37,021 nt of DNA from Candidatus Acidiferrales bacterium (GTDB lineage: Bacteria; Acidobacteriota; Terriglobia; Acidiferrales; UBA7541): positions 1-37,021 of the forward strand of contig JASHQB010000342.1 in NCBI GenBank assembly GCA_030037775.1. The letters are read 5' to 3'. This document shows, piece by piece, positions 1-8,936 of this stretch. The stretch's first letter is position 1; every line of letters starts with the position of its first letter. The position numbers and the translations under genes were made by a program. The notes beneath the pieces were generated by a model. It ran no database searches and was not told where the DNA came from. It saw only the letters and a program-made list of their open reading frames with translations.

Positions 1-1496
1 TGAATAAGGACCTGATTTGGACTGGCAGTGATGATGGCAGCATCCACGTTACCAGTGATGGCGGACAGAATTGGCAGGACGTGACGCCGCCGGCCCTGAC
101 CCCGTGGAGCAAAGTGACGTTCATCGATGCTTCACACTATGACGCCAATGAGGCGTTCGTGGCGATCGACCGCCATCGCCTGGACGACCTGAAACCCTAC
201 ATTTACGTGACCCGTGACAGCGGCAAGAGCTGGCAGGACATTTCCTCGGGCATCCCTGCTGGCAGTTATGTGAACGTGATTCGCGAAGACCCGATGCGGC
301 GAGGGCTTCTCTACGCGGGAACGGAAACCGGCGTGTTCATATCTTTCGACGACGGAGTGCGATGGCAACCGCTGCAGTTGAACATGCCGACGGTTCCCAT
401 CCGGGATATCAAGATTCACGATGCCGACCTTGTCGTGGCCACGCACGGGCGGGCGTTTTGGATCTTGGATGACATTACTCCGTTGCGGCAGGCGTCAGCG
501 GACGTGGCGAATTCGCCAGCGTATCTCTTCAAACCGGAAACGGCGTGGCGCGTGCGTCCGGGCTCGGACGAAGGCACGCCGCTGCCCGCGGAAGTTGCCG
601 CCGGAGAAAACCCTTCGGATGGAGCGATCCTCGATTATTACCTGAAGTCCGCGCCGCAGGGACCCGTGACACTGGAGATTTTCGACAGTAACGGCAAGCT
701 GGTGCGGCGCTATTCGAGCGCGGATCGAATTCCCGAAATCAATCCGAAACTATTGGATATTCCCGCGGCCTGGGTACATCCAGCGGAACCGCTCTCGGCG
801 ACGCCGGGTATGCACCGTTTCGTTTGGGACTTGCACTATCCGAGCGCAGGCGGCGGAAGGGGCCGGGGAGGCATGGCCGCGATGTTTGGTTTTGGCGGAG
901 GGCCGTGGGTGGTTCCCGGTGAATACACAGTCAAGCTTGGGGCGGATGGCCGCACTTCGGAGCAGCCGCTGATGGTAAAAATGGATCCGCGAGTGCAAGT
1001 GTCGCAGGAAGATTTGCAGAAACAGTTGGATCTGGCGCAGCAGGTTCTGGCAAAAACGGCGGAGGTGGAAGCGGCAGCACGCCAAGCGGAGAGCGTGGAG
1101 GAGAGGCTCAAAGCGCTCGCGCCGCAGGCCGGCTCTCGGCACGAGCTCGCCCAGAGCATCGACGCACTCGACAAGCAAATTACCGCGATCCTGGGCGCGC
1201 CAGCGGCGAACCCTCTGGCGGCAAGCGAGGAACCGACCGTGACGGATCGCACCACGCTGCGCTACGTCTCGGGAGAGCTAGGGCAGGTGGAGCGCGCGGT
1301 GGAAAGCGACGACGTAGCGCCGTCGGCGGATGCTTCGACGGCCTTTACTCAGAATGATCAAATCGCGGAGGCGGCGCTGGAGAAATGGCAAGGGGTCGTT
1401 TCCACGGATTTGCCGAAGCTGAACGATGAACTGAAGCGTGCCCATTTAGAACAAATTGAAATCGGCGCACCACACTCTGGCCAATCGCGAAACTAA
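1..1496 (+). CDS. BNR/VPS10-like beta-propeller protein, C-terminal part (5' end outside window)
   Basis: The reading frame is open from base 3, so the gene begins before the window. Three Asp-box/BNR repeats (S/T-x-D-x-G-x-x-W type) are visible: SDGGQNW, RDSGKSW and FDDGVRW. They end in a 'THGRAFWILDDITPLRQ' segment followed by a C-terminal domain with 'GAILDYYL' and 'PGMHRFVWDLHY', then a Gly-rich stretch and a helical, Glu/Ala-rich tail. The same order and many of the same motifs occur in the complete opposite-strand gene at 5659-8784, so the two are paralogues. Proteins of this build are large, secreted, and usually labelled sialidase-like, glycosyl-hydrolase-like or VPS10/sortilin-like; a substrate cannot be deduced. 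No catalytic residue is assigned. A 38-nt gap separates it from the next gene. Confidence 0.85.
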   Translation, partial: NKDLIWTGSDDGSIHVTSDGGQNWQDVTPPALTPWSKVTFIDASHYDANEAFVAIDRHRLDDLKPYIYVTRDSGKSWQDISSGIPAGSYVNVIREDPMRRGLLYAGTETGVFISFDDGVRWQPLQLNMPTVPIRDIKIHDADLVVATHGRAFWILDDITPLRQASADVANSPAYLFKPETAWRVRPGSDEGTPLPAEVAAGENPSDGAILDYYLKSAPQGPVTLEIFDSNGKLVRRYSSADRIPEINPKLLDIPAAWVHPAEPLSATPGMHRFVWDLHYPSAGGGRGRGGMAAMFGFGGGPWVVPGEYTVKLGADGRTSEQPLMVKMDPRVQVSQEDLQKQLDLAQQVLAKTAEVEAAARQAESVEERLKALAPQAGSRHELAQSIDALDKQITAILGAPAANPLAASEEPTVTDRTTLRYVSGELGQVERAVESDDVAPSADASTAFTQNDQIAEAALEKWQGVVSTDLPKLNDELKRAHLEQIEIGAPHSGQSRN

Positions 1497-1534
1497 GTGA
1501 TATAGATGGTCATAGCCGTCTCGGAGGCTAGATC

Positions 1535-2140
1535 ATGAGCCTGAAAGTTTTTGCTTCCGAAGCGTTGGCCAACTTCTATACGGTCGCGGCGGTTGCTCCC
1601 AGCTCGCCGCATTTGGCGGCCGCCATGGTGGAACCGCTGCCGCTTTCGCAGACTCTGGTGGCTGTTGAGTTGGGCGCGGGCACGGGAACAATGACGCGCG
1701 CGCTGCTCGATGAATTGCCACGAGAAGCTACGCTGATCGTCTTTGAAATCAACCCGCGGTTTTTCCATTACCTCCGAGAGAATTTCCACGACCCGCGGCT
1801 TGTTCTCATCAATGAAAACGTGGAAAAGATCGAGACGGAGCTGCGCACGCGCGGCTACGACCACGTGGATGTGGTGGTATCTTCGCTGGGATTGGGATTT
1901 ATGTCGGAGGAGCAGCGCCGGAATATTTTTGAGGGCCTCATGCCCTTTGTGCGCCCTCATACAGTGCTCACGCAATATCAATATATTCACTCGATGCAAT
2001 TCGCGAATGGGAGGCTGCGGCGGCTCAGCCTGCGCCCGCTGCTGAATCGTTACTTTTCCTCAGTGAAGTCGAAAATCGTGTGGCGCAATGTGCCGCCCGC
2101 GTACGTTTTCACGTGCTATCCGCAGCGCACGTTGACGTGA
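1535..2140 (+). CDS. SAM-dependent methyltransferase, phospholipid N-methyltransferase (PmtA)-like
   Basis: This 201-residue class I methyltransferase has the SAM-binding glycine motif ELGAGTG at residues 45-51, an acidic residue after the second strand (VFEINP), and a motif-IV-like VVVSSLGL. The ending 'VWRNVPPAYVF' resembles bacterial phosphatidylethanolamine N-methyltransferases of the PmtA group, which make mono- to trimethylated PE at the inner membrane. That group is about 200 residues long, which fits. The start ATG is supported by an SD-like TCGGAGG at 1521-1527, seven bases upstream. No transmembrane segment is evident. Substrate assignment is inferred from general resemblance; a KsgA-like or other small-molecule methyltransferase role cannot be excluded. 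Confidence 0.7.
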   Translation: MSLKVFASEALANFYTVAAVAPSSPHLAAAMVEPLPLSQTLVAVELGAGTGTMTRALLDELPREATLIVFEINPRFFHYLRENFHDPRLVLINENVEKIETELRTRGYDHVDVVVSSLGLGFMSEEQRRNIFEGLMPFVRPHTVLTQYQYIHSMQFANGRLRRLSLRPLLNRYFSSVKSKIVWRNVPPAYVFTCYPQRTLT

Positions 2141-2161
2141 TTTGAAGCCCAAGACTAGACT
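2132..2161 (+). promoter_or_regulatory. Candidate sigma70 promoter for the molybdenum hydroxylase operon
   Basis: TTGACG (2132-2137) and TAGACT (2156-2161) are 18 bases apart. The -35 box lies in the last codons of the upstream methyltransferase gene. It would leave a leader of about 33 nt before the small-subunit ATG. The -10 matches the consensus at only four positions, so this is a weak call. Confidence 0.3.
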
Positions 2162-2200
2162 GGAAGCACAGCCTAGCATATCCGCTACGAGGTATCCGCC

Positions 2201-2677
2201 ATGGCCAGGGTCACCAAGCTGAACGTAAATGGGAGGGAATATGCGATTGACGTCGACGCCGACGCGACGCTTTTGAGCGTGCTGCGCGACCAACTTGACC
2301 TCACCGGCACGAAATACGGCTGCGGTGAGGGGCAATGCGCCGCGTGCACGGTGCTGATCGACGGCAACCCGCGGCACTCCTGCCGGACCCGCGCCGGAGA
2401 CGTCGGCAAGAGAAAAATCGCCACGATTGAGGGCCTGGAGAAGAACGGTGAATTGCATCCCGTGCAGCAAGCGTTTCTCGACGTGGATGCGATGCAGTGC
2501 GCTTATTGCACCTCCGGAATGATCCTGGGCGCGGTGGCGCTCCTCGAACACAACCCCCATCCGACGCGCGCGGAGATTGTCGAGTACATGAACGGCCACC
2601 TTTGCCGTTGCGGCGCGTACCAACGCATTACGGAAGCGATCACCCTGGCGGCGACACACATGCAGGAGAAAGTGTGA
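2201..2677 (+). CDS. Molybdenum hydroxylase small subunit, [2Fe-2S] x2 (IorA/CoxS/XdhC-type)
   Basis: The product (158 aa) is the electron-transfer subunit of a xanthine dehydrogenase/aldehyde oxidase family enzyme. It has a plant-type ferredoxin domain with cluster ligands C41, C46, C49 and C61, then the helical second-cluster domain with C100, C103, C135 and C137 (CAYC ... CRC). All eight expected cysteines are present and the length is normal. An AGG-containing SD lies just upstream of the ATG (around 2188-2192). The stop codon TGA shares its last base with the ATG of the large subunit, so the two are translationally coupled. It has no signal peptide of its own; export with the Tat-carrying partner is the usual arrangement in the isoquinoline-oxidoreductase branch. 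Confidence 0.93.
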   Translation: MARVTKLNVNGREYAIDVDADATLLSVLRDQLDLTGTKYGCGEGQCAACTVLIDGNPRHSCRTRAGDVGKRKIATIEGLEKNGELHPVQQAFLDVDAMQCAYCTSGMILGAVALLEHNPHPTRAEIVEYMNGHLCRCGAYQRITEAITLAATHMQEKV

Positions 2678-4848
2678 TGAGCGGAAAACATTTGAACGAT
2701 ACCGCTCTGGAAATCGAACGCTACGAAGCGCGTGAATTGCCGCTGCATCGTTTCGCTTTGGACCGCCGCAGCTTCATGAAGTCGATTGGCGGTGGAATCG
2801 CTGTGCTGCTGGTTGCCGAGAACACTCTGGGGTTCCAGGAATCCGGCCGCCGTGGGGGCGGGATGCAAGAAGAAATGCCGCGCGAGATCGATGTGTGGTT
2901 GCACATCCCTCCCGACGGGCGCGTTACCGTTTTCACCGGCAAAGTGGAAATTGGGCAGAACATACGGACTTCGCTCTCGCAGACTGTCGCCGACGAGCTG
3001 CATGTTTCGCTTGACGCAATCGACATGGTCATGGGCGACACGCAACTCACGCCCTTTGATATGGGCACGTTCGGCAGCCGCAGCACGCCGCAGATGGGCA
3101 CGCAGCTTCGCCGCGTGGCGTTTGCCGCGCGCGAACTGCTGGTCGGCCTTGCGGCAAAACGATGGAACGCGGACGCGAAAATGCTGGTGGCGGAGAACGG
3201 CAAAGTATCGGACCCGGCGGGAAATCGCTCGCTGAGCTATGCCGATCTCGCGCAAGGACAGTTGCTTGCGCAGGATATTCCCGCAGAGGATCCGGTGACA
3301 CCGGCGACGGAATGGAAAATTGCCGGCCAGCCGGTTCACAAGATTGGAGCGCGCGATTTCGTTACCGGCAGGCACAAGTACACGCCGGATTTGAAGCGCC
3401 CGGGAATGCTTTATGGAAAAGTGGTGCGGCCCGTCGCGTTTGGCGCCACGCTCACGAGCGCGGATTTGAGCGCGGCGAAGGCCATGCCGGGCGTGGTCGC
3501 GGTACGGGATGGTGACTTCATCGGCGTGGCTGCGCCGGATGAGTTCACTGCGGAGCGCGCCGCGGCTGCGATCAAAACGGAGTGGAAGACCACACCGCAA
3601 TCGTCGAGCCGCGAGCTTTTCGATTACCTCAAGAAAAACGCCGAGACCGACCCGCAGGAAGAAAATCGCTTTCGCCAGACAAAGGGCTCCGTGGCGGATG
3701 CGCTCGCGTCAGCGGCGCACCGCGTAGATGCGACATACACGATTGCGTACATCGCGCACTGCCCGCTTGAGCCGCGCGCTGCTCTGGCGGAGTGGAACGA
3801 TGGCAAGGTGACGGTTTGGACCGGAACGCAACGGCCATTCGGCGTTCGCCAGGAGCTGACCGAGGCGTTCCACCTGTCCGACGACAAAGCGCGCGTCATC
3901 GTGCCGGACACCGGCGCGGCGTATGGCGGGAAGCATTCCGGTGAATGCGCCGTAGAAGCGGCCAGAATCGCGCAGGCCGCGGGGAAGCCGGTGCATCTCT
4001 TGTGGACGCGCGAAGAGGAATTCACCTGGGCGTATTTCCGTCCCGCCGGCTTGATTGAGGTCAAAGGCGGCGTGAGCACCGACGGCCTGCTCACGGCCTG
4101 GGAATTCCATAATTACAACTCCGGGGCCGCGGCGATTGCGACGGTGTACGAAGTTCCGAATCAACTGACGGAGTTTCATCCCGTCAACGCGCCGCTGCGG
4201 CAGGGTTCGTATCGCTCGCTCGCGGCAGCGGCCAATCATTTCGCGCGCGAATCGCATATGGACGACCTTGCGCACGCCTGCGGAATGGATCCGCTCGACT
4301 TTCGCATGAAGAATCTGCAGGACGCGCGGCTTCGCGATGTCTACCAAGCGGCCGCGCAGCAGTTCGGGTGGCAGGGGCGGAAGAAAGCGCCGGGCCACGG
4401 CTTTGGCATCGCCGGAGGAATCGACAAGGGCGGGCACATTGCGACGTGCGCGGAGGTTGCCGTGGACCATTCAAGCGGCGAAGTGCAAATCGTCCGCGTG
4501 GTCGAAACCTTTGATTGCGGCGCTGTGGTGAATCCCGACGGCTTGAAGAATTCGATTGCCGGCGCCATTACCATGGGGATCGGCGGCGCTCTCTACGAAG
4601 CGATCGAGTTCGACGATGGAAAGATTCTGAATCCGCACTTCGCGCAGTATCGCGTTCCGCGGTTCAAAGATGAGCCGCAGATCGAAGTGGTGCTGGTCGA
4701 TCGTAAAGACCAACCGTCGTTTGGGGCCGGCGAGACGCCCATCGTCGGGCTTGCCCCTGCGGTCGGCAATGCCATTTTCGACGCCATCGGTGTTCGTCTT
4801 CGGTCCATGCCAATGCTATCCGGAGGGACGCTTCCGGCGAACGCGTGA
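2677..4848 (+). CDS. Molybdenum hydroxylase large subunit, IorB-like, Tat-exported
   Basis: This 723-residue molybdopterin-binding subunit matches the one-piece IorB layout. A twin-arginine motif DRRSFMK (residues 29-35) is followed by a hydrophobic stretch, which predicts export of the folded enzyme. Next come the signature 'VFTGKVEIGQNI' near residue 90 and the alpha/beta-hammerhead domain 'ARDFVTGRHKYTPDL'. Near the C terminus is GAGETP, whose Glu (about residue 686) corresponds to the conserved catalytic base of this family. The start is fixed by the one-base overlap with the small-subunit stop; an upstream in-frame extension to 2497 lies wholly inside the small-subunit gene and is spurious. 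The natural substrate (N-heterocycle or aldehyde) is unknown. No cofactor-maturation (CoxF/XdhC-type) gene is next to it. Confidence 0.92.
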   Translation: MSGKHLNDTALEIERYEARELPLHRFALDRRSFMKSIGGGIAVLLVAENTLGFQESGRRGGGMQEEMPREIDVWLHIPPDGRVTVFTGKVEIGQNIRTSLSQTVADELHVSLDAIDMVMGDTQLTPFDMGTFGSRSTPQMGTQLRRVAFAARELLVGLAAKRWNADAKMLVAENGKVSDPAGNRSLSYADLAQGQLLAQDIPAEDPVTPATEWKIAGQPVHKIGARDFVTGRHKYTPDLKRPGMLYGKVVRPVAFGATLTSADLSAAKAMPGVVAVRDGDFIGVAAPDEFTAERAAAAIKTEWKTTPQSSSRELFDYLKKNAETDPQEENRFRQTKGSVADALASAAHRVDATYTIAYIAHCPLEPRAALAEWNDGKVTVWTGTQRPFGVRQELTEAFHLSDDKARVIVPDTGAAYGGKHSGECAVEAARIAQAAGKPVHLLWTREEEFTWAYFRPAGLIEVKGGVSTDGLLTAWEFHNYNSGAAAIATVYEVPNQLTEFHPVNAPLRQGSYRSLAAAANHFARESHMDDLAHACGMDPLDFRMKNLQDARLRDVYQAAAQQFGWQGRKKAPGHGFGIAGGIDKGGHIATCAEVAVDHSSGEVQIVRVVETFDCGAVVNPDGLKNSIAGAITMGIGGALYEAIEFDDGKILNPHFAQYRVPRFKDEPQIEVVLVDRKDQPSFGAGETPIVGLAPAVGNAIFDAIGVRLRSMPMLSGGTLPANA

Positions 4849-4894
4849 AACCGTCCGCCTAAGGTTGCGTAGAGATGTCGTTCACACCAGCCCA

Positions 4895-5629
4895 TCAGAC
4901 GGATTTTTTTCTGCGCAGCCAGGCCATTCTTTCATCCGGCGAGAACCGTTCGATCGCATAACGCAGCGCAGTCCGCGGCATTCTGTGCGAATGGATGCGC
5001 AGAAACCGCTTGAGCGCGGGCAAGTCTCGCTTGCCAACTTCGCGCAACATCCAGCCGCTGGCCTTGTGAATCAAGTCTTCACCATCGTTGAGGAGCATCC
5101 GCGCGATTTTCAGGGTGGTCTTTGGTTGCCCTTGGCGTGTGAACCACCACGTCGCGACCATGGCGATGCGCCTGTCCCAGAGCCGCTTGGAGCGCGCCAG
5201 TTCGTACATGATTTTCTTGCTGCGATGCAGCAGGTAAGGGCCGACGATGTACGGCGCGCTGTCGTCTACGCCATCCCAGCTGTGAATGTATTTTCGATTG
5301 CGCATGTAGAAGTGAAAGATTTGTTTCTGGGCGCGGTCGTCGCCGGCTCGGAATTTTCGGACCAGGATCGCGTGGGCCAGCGAGCGTTCGTCGTGGATGC
5401 GCGATTTCATCAATTCGAGCACCGCGCTGAGCGGCAAGCTCTGAAACTCGCGCGCTAGATAACGGATTTGTGGAGTGGTGACGCCAAGAAAAATATCGTC
5501 GGTTTTCTTGAAAAAGCCGCGATGAACCTGGGCTTTGCGCGAATCAGCCAGGGCGCGAAGCGCTTTTTGCGCTCCGGCCAATGTGATTCGTCCCGGCGGC
5601 AAGCCGGTTTCCTTAGGCAAACGGCGCAT
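4895..5629 (-). CDS. DNA alkylation repair protein, AlkD-like glycosylase
   Basis: The 244-residue HEAT-repeat-like protein resembles AlkD, which excises N3- and N7-alkylated purines without flipping the base. Family motifs seen are 'SWDGVDDSAPYIVG' (about residues 117-130, holding the Trp/Asp pair near the active site), 'RRIAMVATWWF' (153-163) and 'KASGWMLREVGKRD'. The start at 5629 gives the normal family length of about 230-240 residues. A longer in-frame extension to 5806 would run into the neighbouring BNR gene and is unlikely. It sits 29 bases downstream of that gene on the same strand, so co-transcription is possible although the functions look unrelated. It converges with the hydroxylase operon across 46 bases. 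Confidence 0.88.
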   Translation of the reverse strand: MRRLPKETGLPPGRITLAGAQKALRALADSRKAQVHRGFFKKTDDIFLGVTTPQIRYLAREFQSLPLSAVLELMKSRIHDERSLAHAILVRKFRAGDDRAQKQIFHFYMRNRKYIHSWDGVDDSAPYIVGPYLLHRSKKIMYELARSKRLWDRRIAMVATWWFTRQGQPKTTLKIARMLLNDGEDLIHKASGWMLREVGKRDLPALKRFLRIHSHRMPRTALRYAIERFSPDERMAWLRRKKSV

Positions 5630-5658
5630 GGTGTCAGAGGCGCGGACGGCAGCCCTAG

Positions 5659-8600
5659 CTATTTCTTTTTCGCGGACCGCATCTGGAGCTGTTTCCAGTT
5701 GGCCAGAAGCGCCGTCAATTTTGTTTCGAGGTCCCGCGCCGCAGCAGTCTGCGTGACGGTAGGAGCCGCGTCTGCGCCATCGATCTGCGTATAAAGCTGC
5801 GCGCATTCGAGATTGAGCCGCGTGAAATTCTCCGCGCCTCCCTGCGCGCCTCCGAATCCGCGCGGTCCGGAAGCGCCGGCGAGGTCGGCAGCCTTCTTAT
5901 CGAGCGCGGGAGTCTGCTCCTCTTGGACGGCGCTGGATTCGCCGGCCCCGCTTTTCAGGTCCTGCCGGAATTTTGCGATCTGCTGAATCGCATCAAAACT
6001 GCGATCCATGCCGGAGCTAAGCTGCTGTTCCAGATCGAATTGCGCGAGGAGGGCAGCCTGCGTCACGTGCACGCGCGGATCTTCCTTGACCGTTAGAGTT
6101 TGACGGTAGGTTTGGGAGCCAACCGTGAGAACCACCGTGTAGACGCCCGGCACGGCCCGCGGCCCGAGAGGATAGAGCGGCGTGTCGTGCGGGACGGCAG
6201 ATATCGGATAGTCGTGCATCAGGCTCTTTGGCGCGGTGTAGTGGAGGTCCCACACCCAGCGGTGCATTCCGGGATCCGCGGAGAGGATTTTCGGCCAGCG
6301 TACCCAATAAGTGGGGACCGCCAGCGTTTTGGCGAGACTCTCGGGAGTAAACGGCATCTCGTCCGCGCTGGAGTAGAACCGCACCGGCCGGTTGGCGGCG
6401 TCATAGATGCCGATGGCGACTTTCCCAGTCTGTGCATTTTGCAGGTAATAGTCGAGAATCGCGCCGTCGGGAGGGTTTTGCGCCGCGGGAACTTCCGGCG
6501 GCAGAGGGGTGTCGGTGTTCGTGTCGCGGCGGTAGCGATAGGCCGGCGCCGGCTTGAACAGATAAGCGTCGGCTTTCTCGACGGAATCGGTGATCTGCCG
6601 TAGCGGAGTGATGTCGTCCAAGTCCCAGAAGCCGCGGCCGTGTGTGCCGACCAGCAGATCGTCGTCATGAATCCACAGGTCGCGCATGGAGGTGTGCGGC
6701 AGATTCAGTTGCAGAGATTGCCAGTGGTCGCCCGCATCGAACGAAACCCACACCGCGGTCTCCGTGCCCGCGAAAAGCAGATTTCTCCGGACAGGGTCTT
6801 CACGAACCGTATCCACAGGCTCATTGTCGGGCAGGCCGTCGACGATCAGCTGCCAATGTTTCCCGCCATCGTCGGTGCGATAGATGTAGGGTTTCATGTC
6901 ATTGATGCGGAAACCGCTGACGGAAGCGAATGCGGTGTTCAGGTCATAATGCGAGCCAACAATCTGAGTCACTTTCTGCCACGGAGTTATCTCCGAGGGA
7001 GTCACGTTGTGCCAATTCTTCCCGCCGTCGCGAGTGACCCAGATGTAGCCGTCATCGGTTCCGGCCCACAGCAGATTGATGTCCTTTGGTGAAGGACCGA
7101 GCGCGTAAATCGCGCCGCGCTCTTTGTCGGCGCCGGGGCTGTTGGCGGCCATGTCGCCCAAGCTCGCGGGAATACCGGGATGCTCGCGGGTTAAATCCGG
7201 GCTGATGGTCTCCCAGGAATCGCCGCCATTGATGGTCTTGAACAGAACGTTCGTGGCGTAATACAGAACATGAGGATCGACCGGCGAAAACAGGATGGGC
7301 TCAGTGCGGTCGGCGCGATATTGCGGCGATGCGGCCGCGATCGGCGTGACCTTTTGCACTTGTCCGGTGACCCAGTCGAATTTCGATACTTCTGTCCGGC
7401 CTGCGCCGTAAACAATGTCCGGATGCAGCGGATCGGGAGCGACGTAACCGTATTCAATCACGCCCACGGGATGCCAGTCGCGGAAGTCGATTTCGCCGTC
7501 GTTGCCCCGGCTGGCGATTCCGATTGAGCCGCTCTCCTGCTGCCCGCCATAAACTCGATACGGAAATTGGTTGTCGGTAATGACGTGATAGAACTGCGCG
7601 GTTGGCTCCGCGTACCAGGAGTTGCTCCAGGTCTTTCCGCCATTGACGCTGATCACTGCGCCCTGATCGGCAGTGAGCAGAATAATGTCCGGATTATTCG
7701 GGTTGATCCACATGTTTTGGTAATCGTCGCCGCCGGGAGCGCCCTTCAACGCGGACCATGTTGCTCCGCCGTCCGTCGATTTCCACGTGACCGTGCTGGT
7801 GGTGTAGAGCACATCCGCATTCTTCGGATCGACCTTGGGAACGGGGAGGTCGCCTCCGCCGATGCGTCCGGTGGGCCGTGTATCGGTGGTGGTGCGGGTC
7901 CAACTCTCGCCTGCGTCGTCGGAGCGATAGACGCCTACGCCGCGGCCAGAAGCGATCGTGGCGTATACGCGGCTGGTCTCGCTTGGCGCAATCGCAAAGT
8001 CGGCCTGGATGACGTTTTCAGGAAGACCCTTGGTGAGCTGCGTCCAATTCGCGCCGCCGTCGGTGGATTTGTAAAGGGCGCTATTGGGGCCGTTGTATTC
8101 GTTGCCGTCTTCCCACGGGCCGGAAACGGAATCCCACAGCGAAGCGTAAACGACATCTGGATTCTGCGGATCGATCTCGACGTCTCCCCCGCCGGTATAC
8201 TGATCCTTATAGAGAACCTTGTCCCAGGTTTGCCCGCCATCCGTGGTGCGGAAAATGCCGCGCATTTCGCTGGGGCCATAGGGATGGCCGACCACTGCTA
8301 CGACCACGTGATTCGGGTCACGCGGATCAATGGCGAGCTGGGCAATTTGATACGCATCGTCCAGGCCAAGGTGCACCCACGTCTTGCCCGCGTCAGTTGA
8401 CTTGTACACTCCGTTGCCGACCGATAGGTCCGGCCGCTGCAAACCTTCGCCGCTGCCGACGTAAATGATGTTTGGATCCGACGGCGCCACTTCCATCGCG
8501 CCGATGGATTGAGTGGGCTCGGCGTCAAAGATCGGCTCCCAGGTCTCGCCGTAATCCGTCGTCTTCCAGACACCGCCATTTACCTGGGCGATATAAAAGA

Positions 8601-8784
8601 CGTTCGGCTCGCTCGCGACGCCGGAGATAGCGCGGGTGCGGCCGCCGCGGAAGGGGCCGATCATCCGCCAATGCAACTCTTGATAAAGGTTTTCGGGATA
8701 TTGTTGCGCCAAGGCGGTCGGCGCAGAAGAAGCGAGGAGCATCACAAACAAAGCAAAGAAGCCGATTCGACGAAATTGGATCAA
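5659..8784 (-). CDS. Large secreted BNR/VPS10-like beta-propeller protein (complete)
   Basis: The product has 1041 residues with a Sec signal peptide (basic start, hydrophobic core FFALFVMLLASS, cleavage after ALA near residue 26). About eleven Asp-box/BNR motifs follow (for example TTDYGETW, STDAGKTW, TTDGGQTW, STDGGANW, NGGKTW, RDGGKNW), enough for two stacked propellers. The C-terminal domain has 'GAILDYYL' and 'PGMHRWVWDLHY'. I choose the TTG at 8784 because a strong GGAGGG stands seven to eight bases upstream and it starts exactly at the signal peptide; the ATG 23 codons earlier has no such support. Annotated relatives are called sialidase, glycosyl hydrolase or VPS10-domain proteins; function is unproven. 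It is a paralogue of the partial gene at 1-1496, on the opposite strand. Confidence 0.88.
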   Translation of the reverse strand: MIQFRRIGFFALFVMLLASSAPTALAQQYPENLYQELHWRMIGPFRGGRTRAISGVASEPNVFYIAQVNGGVWKTTDYGETWEPIFDAEPTQSIGAMEVAPSDPNIIYVGSGEGLQRPDLSVGNGVYKSTDAGKTWVHLGLDDAYQIAQLAIDPRDPNHVVVAVVGHPYGPSEMRGIFRTTDGGQTWDKVLYKDQYTGGGDVEIDPQNPDVVYASLWDSVSGPWEDGNEYNGPNSALYKSTDGGANWTQLTKGLPENVIQADFAIAPSETSRVYATIASGRGVGVYRSDDAGESWTRTTTDTRPTGRIGGGDLPVPKVDPKNADVLYTTSTVTWKSTDGGATWSALKGAPGGDDYQNMWINPNNPDIILLTADQGAVISVNGGKTWSNSWYAEPTAQFYHVITDNQFPYRVYGGQQESGSIGIASRGNDGEIDFRDWHPVGVIEYGYVAPDPLHPDIVYGAGRTEVSKFDWVTGQVQKVTPIAAASPQYRADRTEPILFSPVDPHVLYYATNVLFKTINGGDSWETISPDLTREHPGIPASLGDMAANSPGADKERGAIYALGPSPKDINLLWAGTDDGYIWVTRDGGKNWHNVTPSEITPWQKVTQIVGSHYDLNTAFASVSGFRINDMKPYIYRTDDGGKHWQLIVDGLPDNEPVDTVREDPVRRNLLFAGTETAVWVSFDAGDHWQSLQLNLPHTSMRDLWIHDDDLLVGTHGRGFWDLDDITPLRQITDSVEKADAYLFKPAPAYRYRRDTNTDTPLPPEVPAAQNPPDGAILDYYLQNAQTGKVAIGIYDAANRPVRFYSSADEMPFTPESLAKTLAVPTYWVRWPKILSADPGMHRWVWDLHYTAPKSLMHDYPISAVPHDTPLYPLGPRAVPGVYTVVLTVGSQTYRQTLTVKEDPRVHVTQAALLAQFDLEQQLSSGMDRSFDAIQQIAKFRQDLKSGAGESSAVQEEQTPALDKKAADLAGASGPRGFGGAQGGAENFTRLNLECAQLYTQIDGADAAPTVTQTAAARDLETKLTALLANWKQLQMRSAKKK

Positions 8785-8790
8785 TTTGCA

Positions 8791-8796
8791 CCCTCC
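8791..8796 (-). promoter_or_regulatory. Strong Shine-Dalgarno that fixes a TTG start
   Basis: On the minus strand GGAGGG precedes TTG (8784) by about six bases. It decides the start of the 1041-residue BNR protein in favour of TTG over an upstream ATG at 8853. Confidence 0.7.
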
Positions 8797-8936
8797 CCCC
8801 GGAATTTGGCGGGAAAACAACAGAGCATAATCACTCCAGGCGCTTTGGCGCAAATGAATTATTCGGGGCCACGACGGCCATTATTCCCGGAGAAAAATCG
8901 GCAAAGTGGTCTAAGCTCAGGTGAAGGGAGGACGTG

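Noticed and set aside
2503-3600. 365-codon open frame antisense to the hydroxylase subunits
   Set aside because: Shadow of a strongly conserved sense gene; composition is typical of antisense GC-rich DNA.
4850-4900. Possible terminator (CCGTC ... GACGG followed by T-run) after the hydroxylase operon
   Set aside because: The arms are only five bases with a loop of over 30, and the T-run encodes the Lys-rich end of alkD on the other strand.
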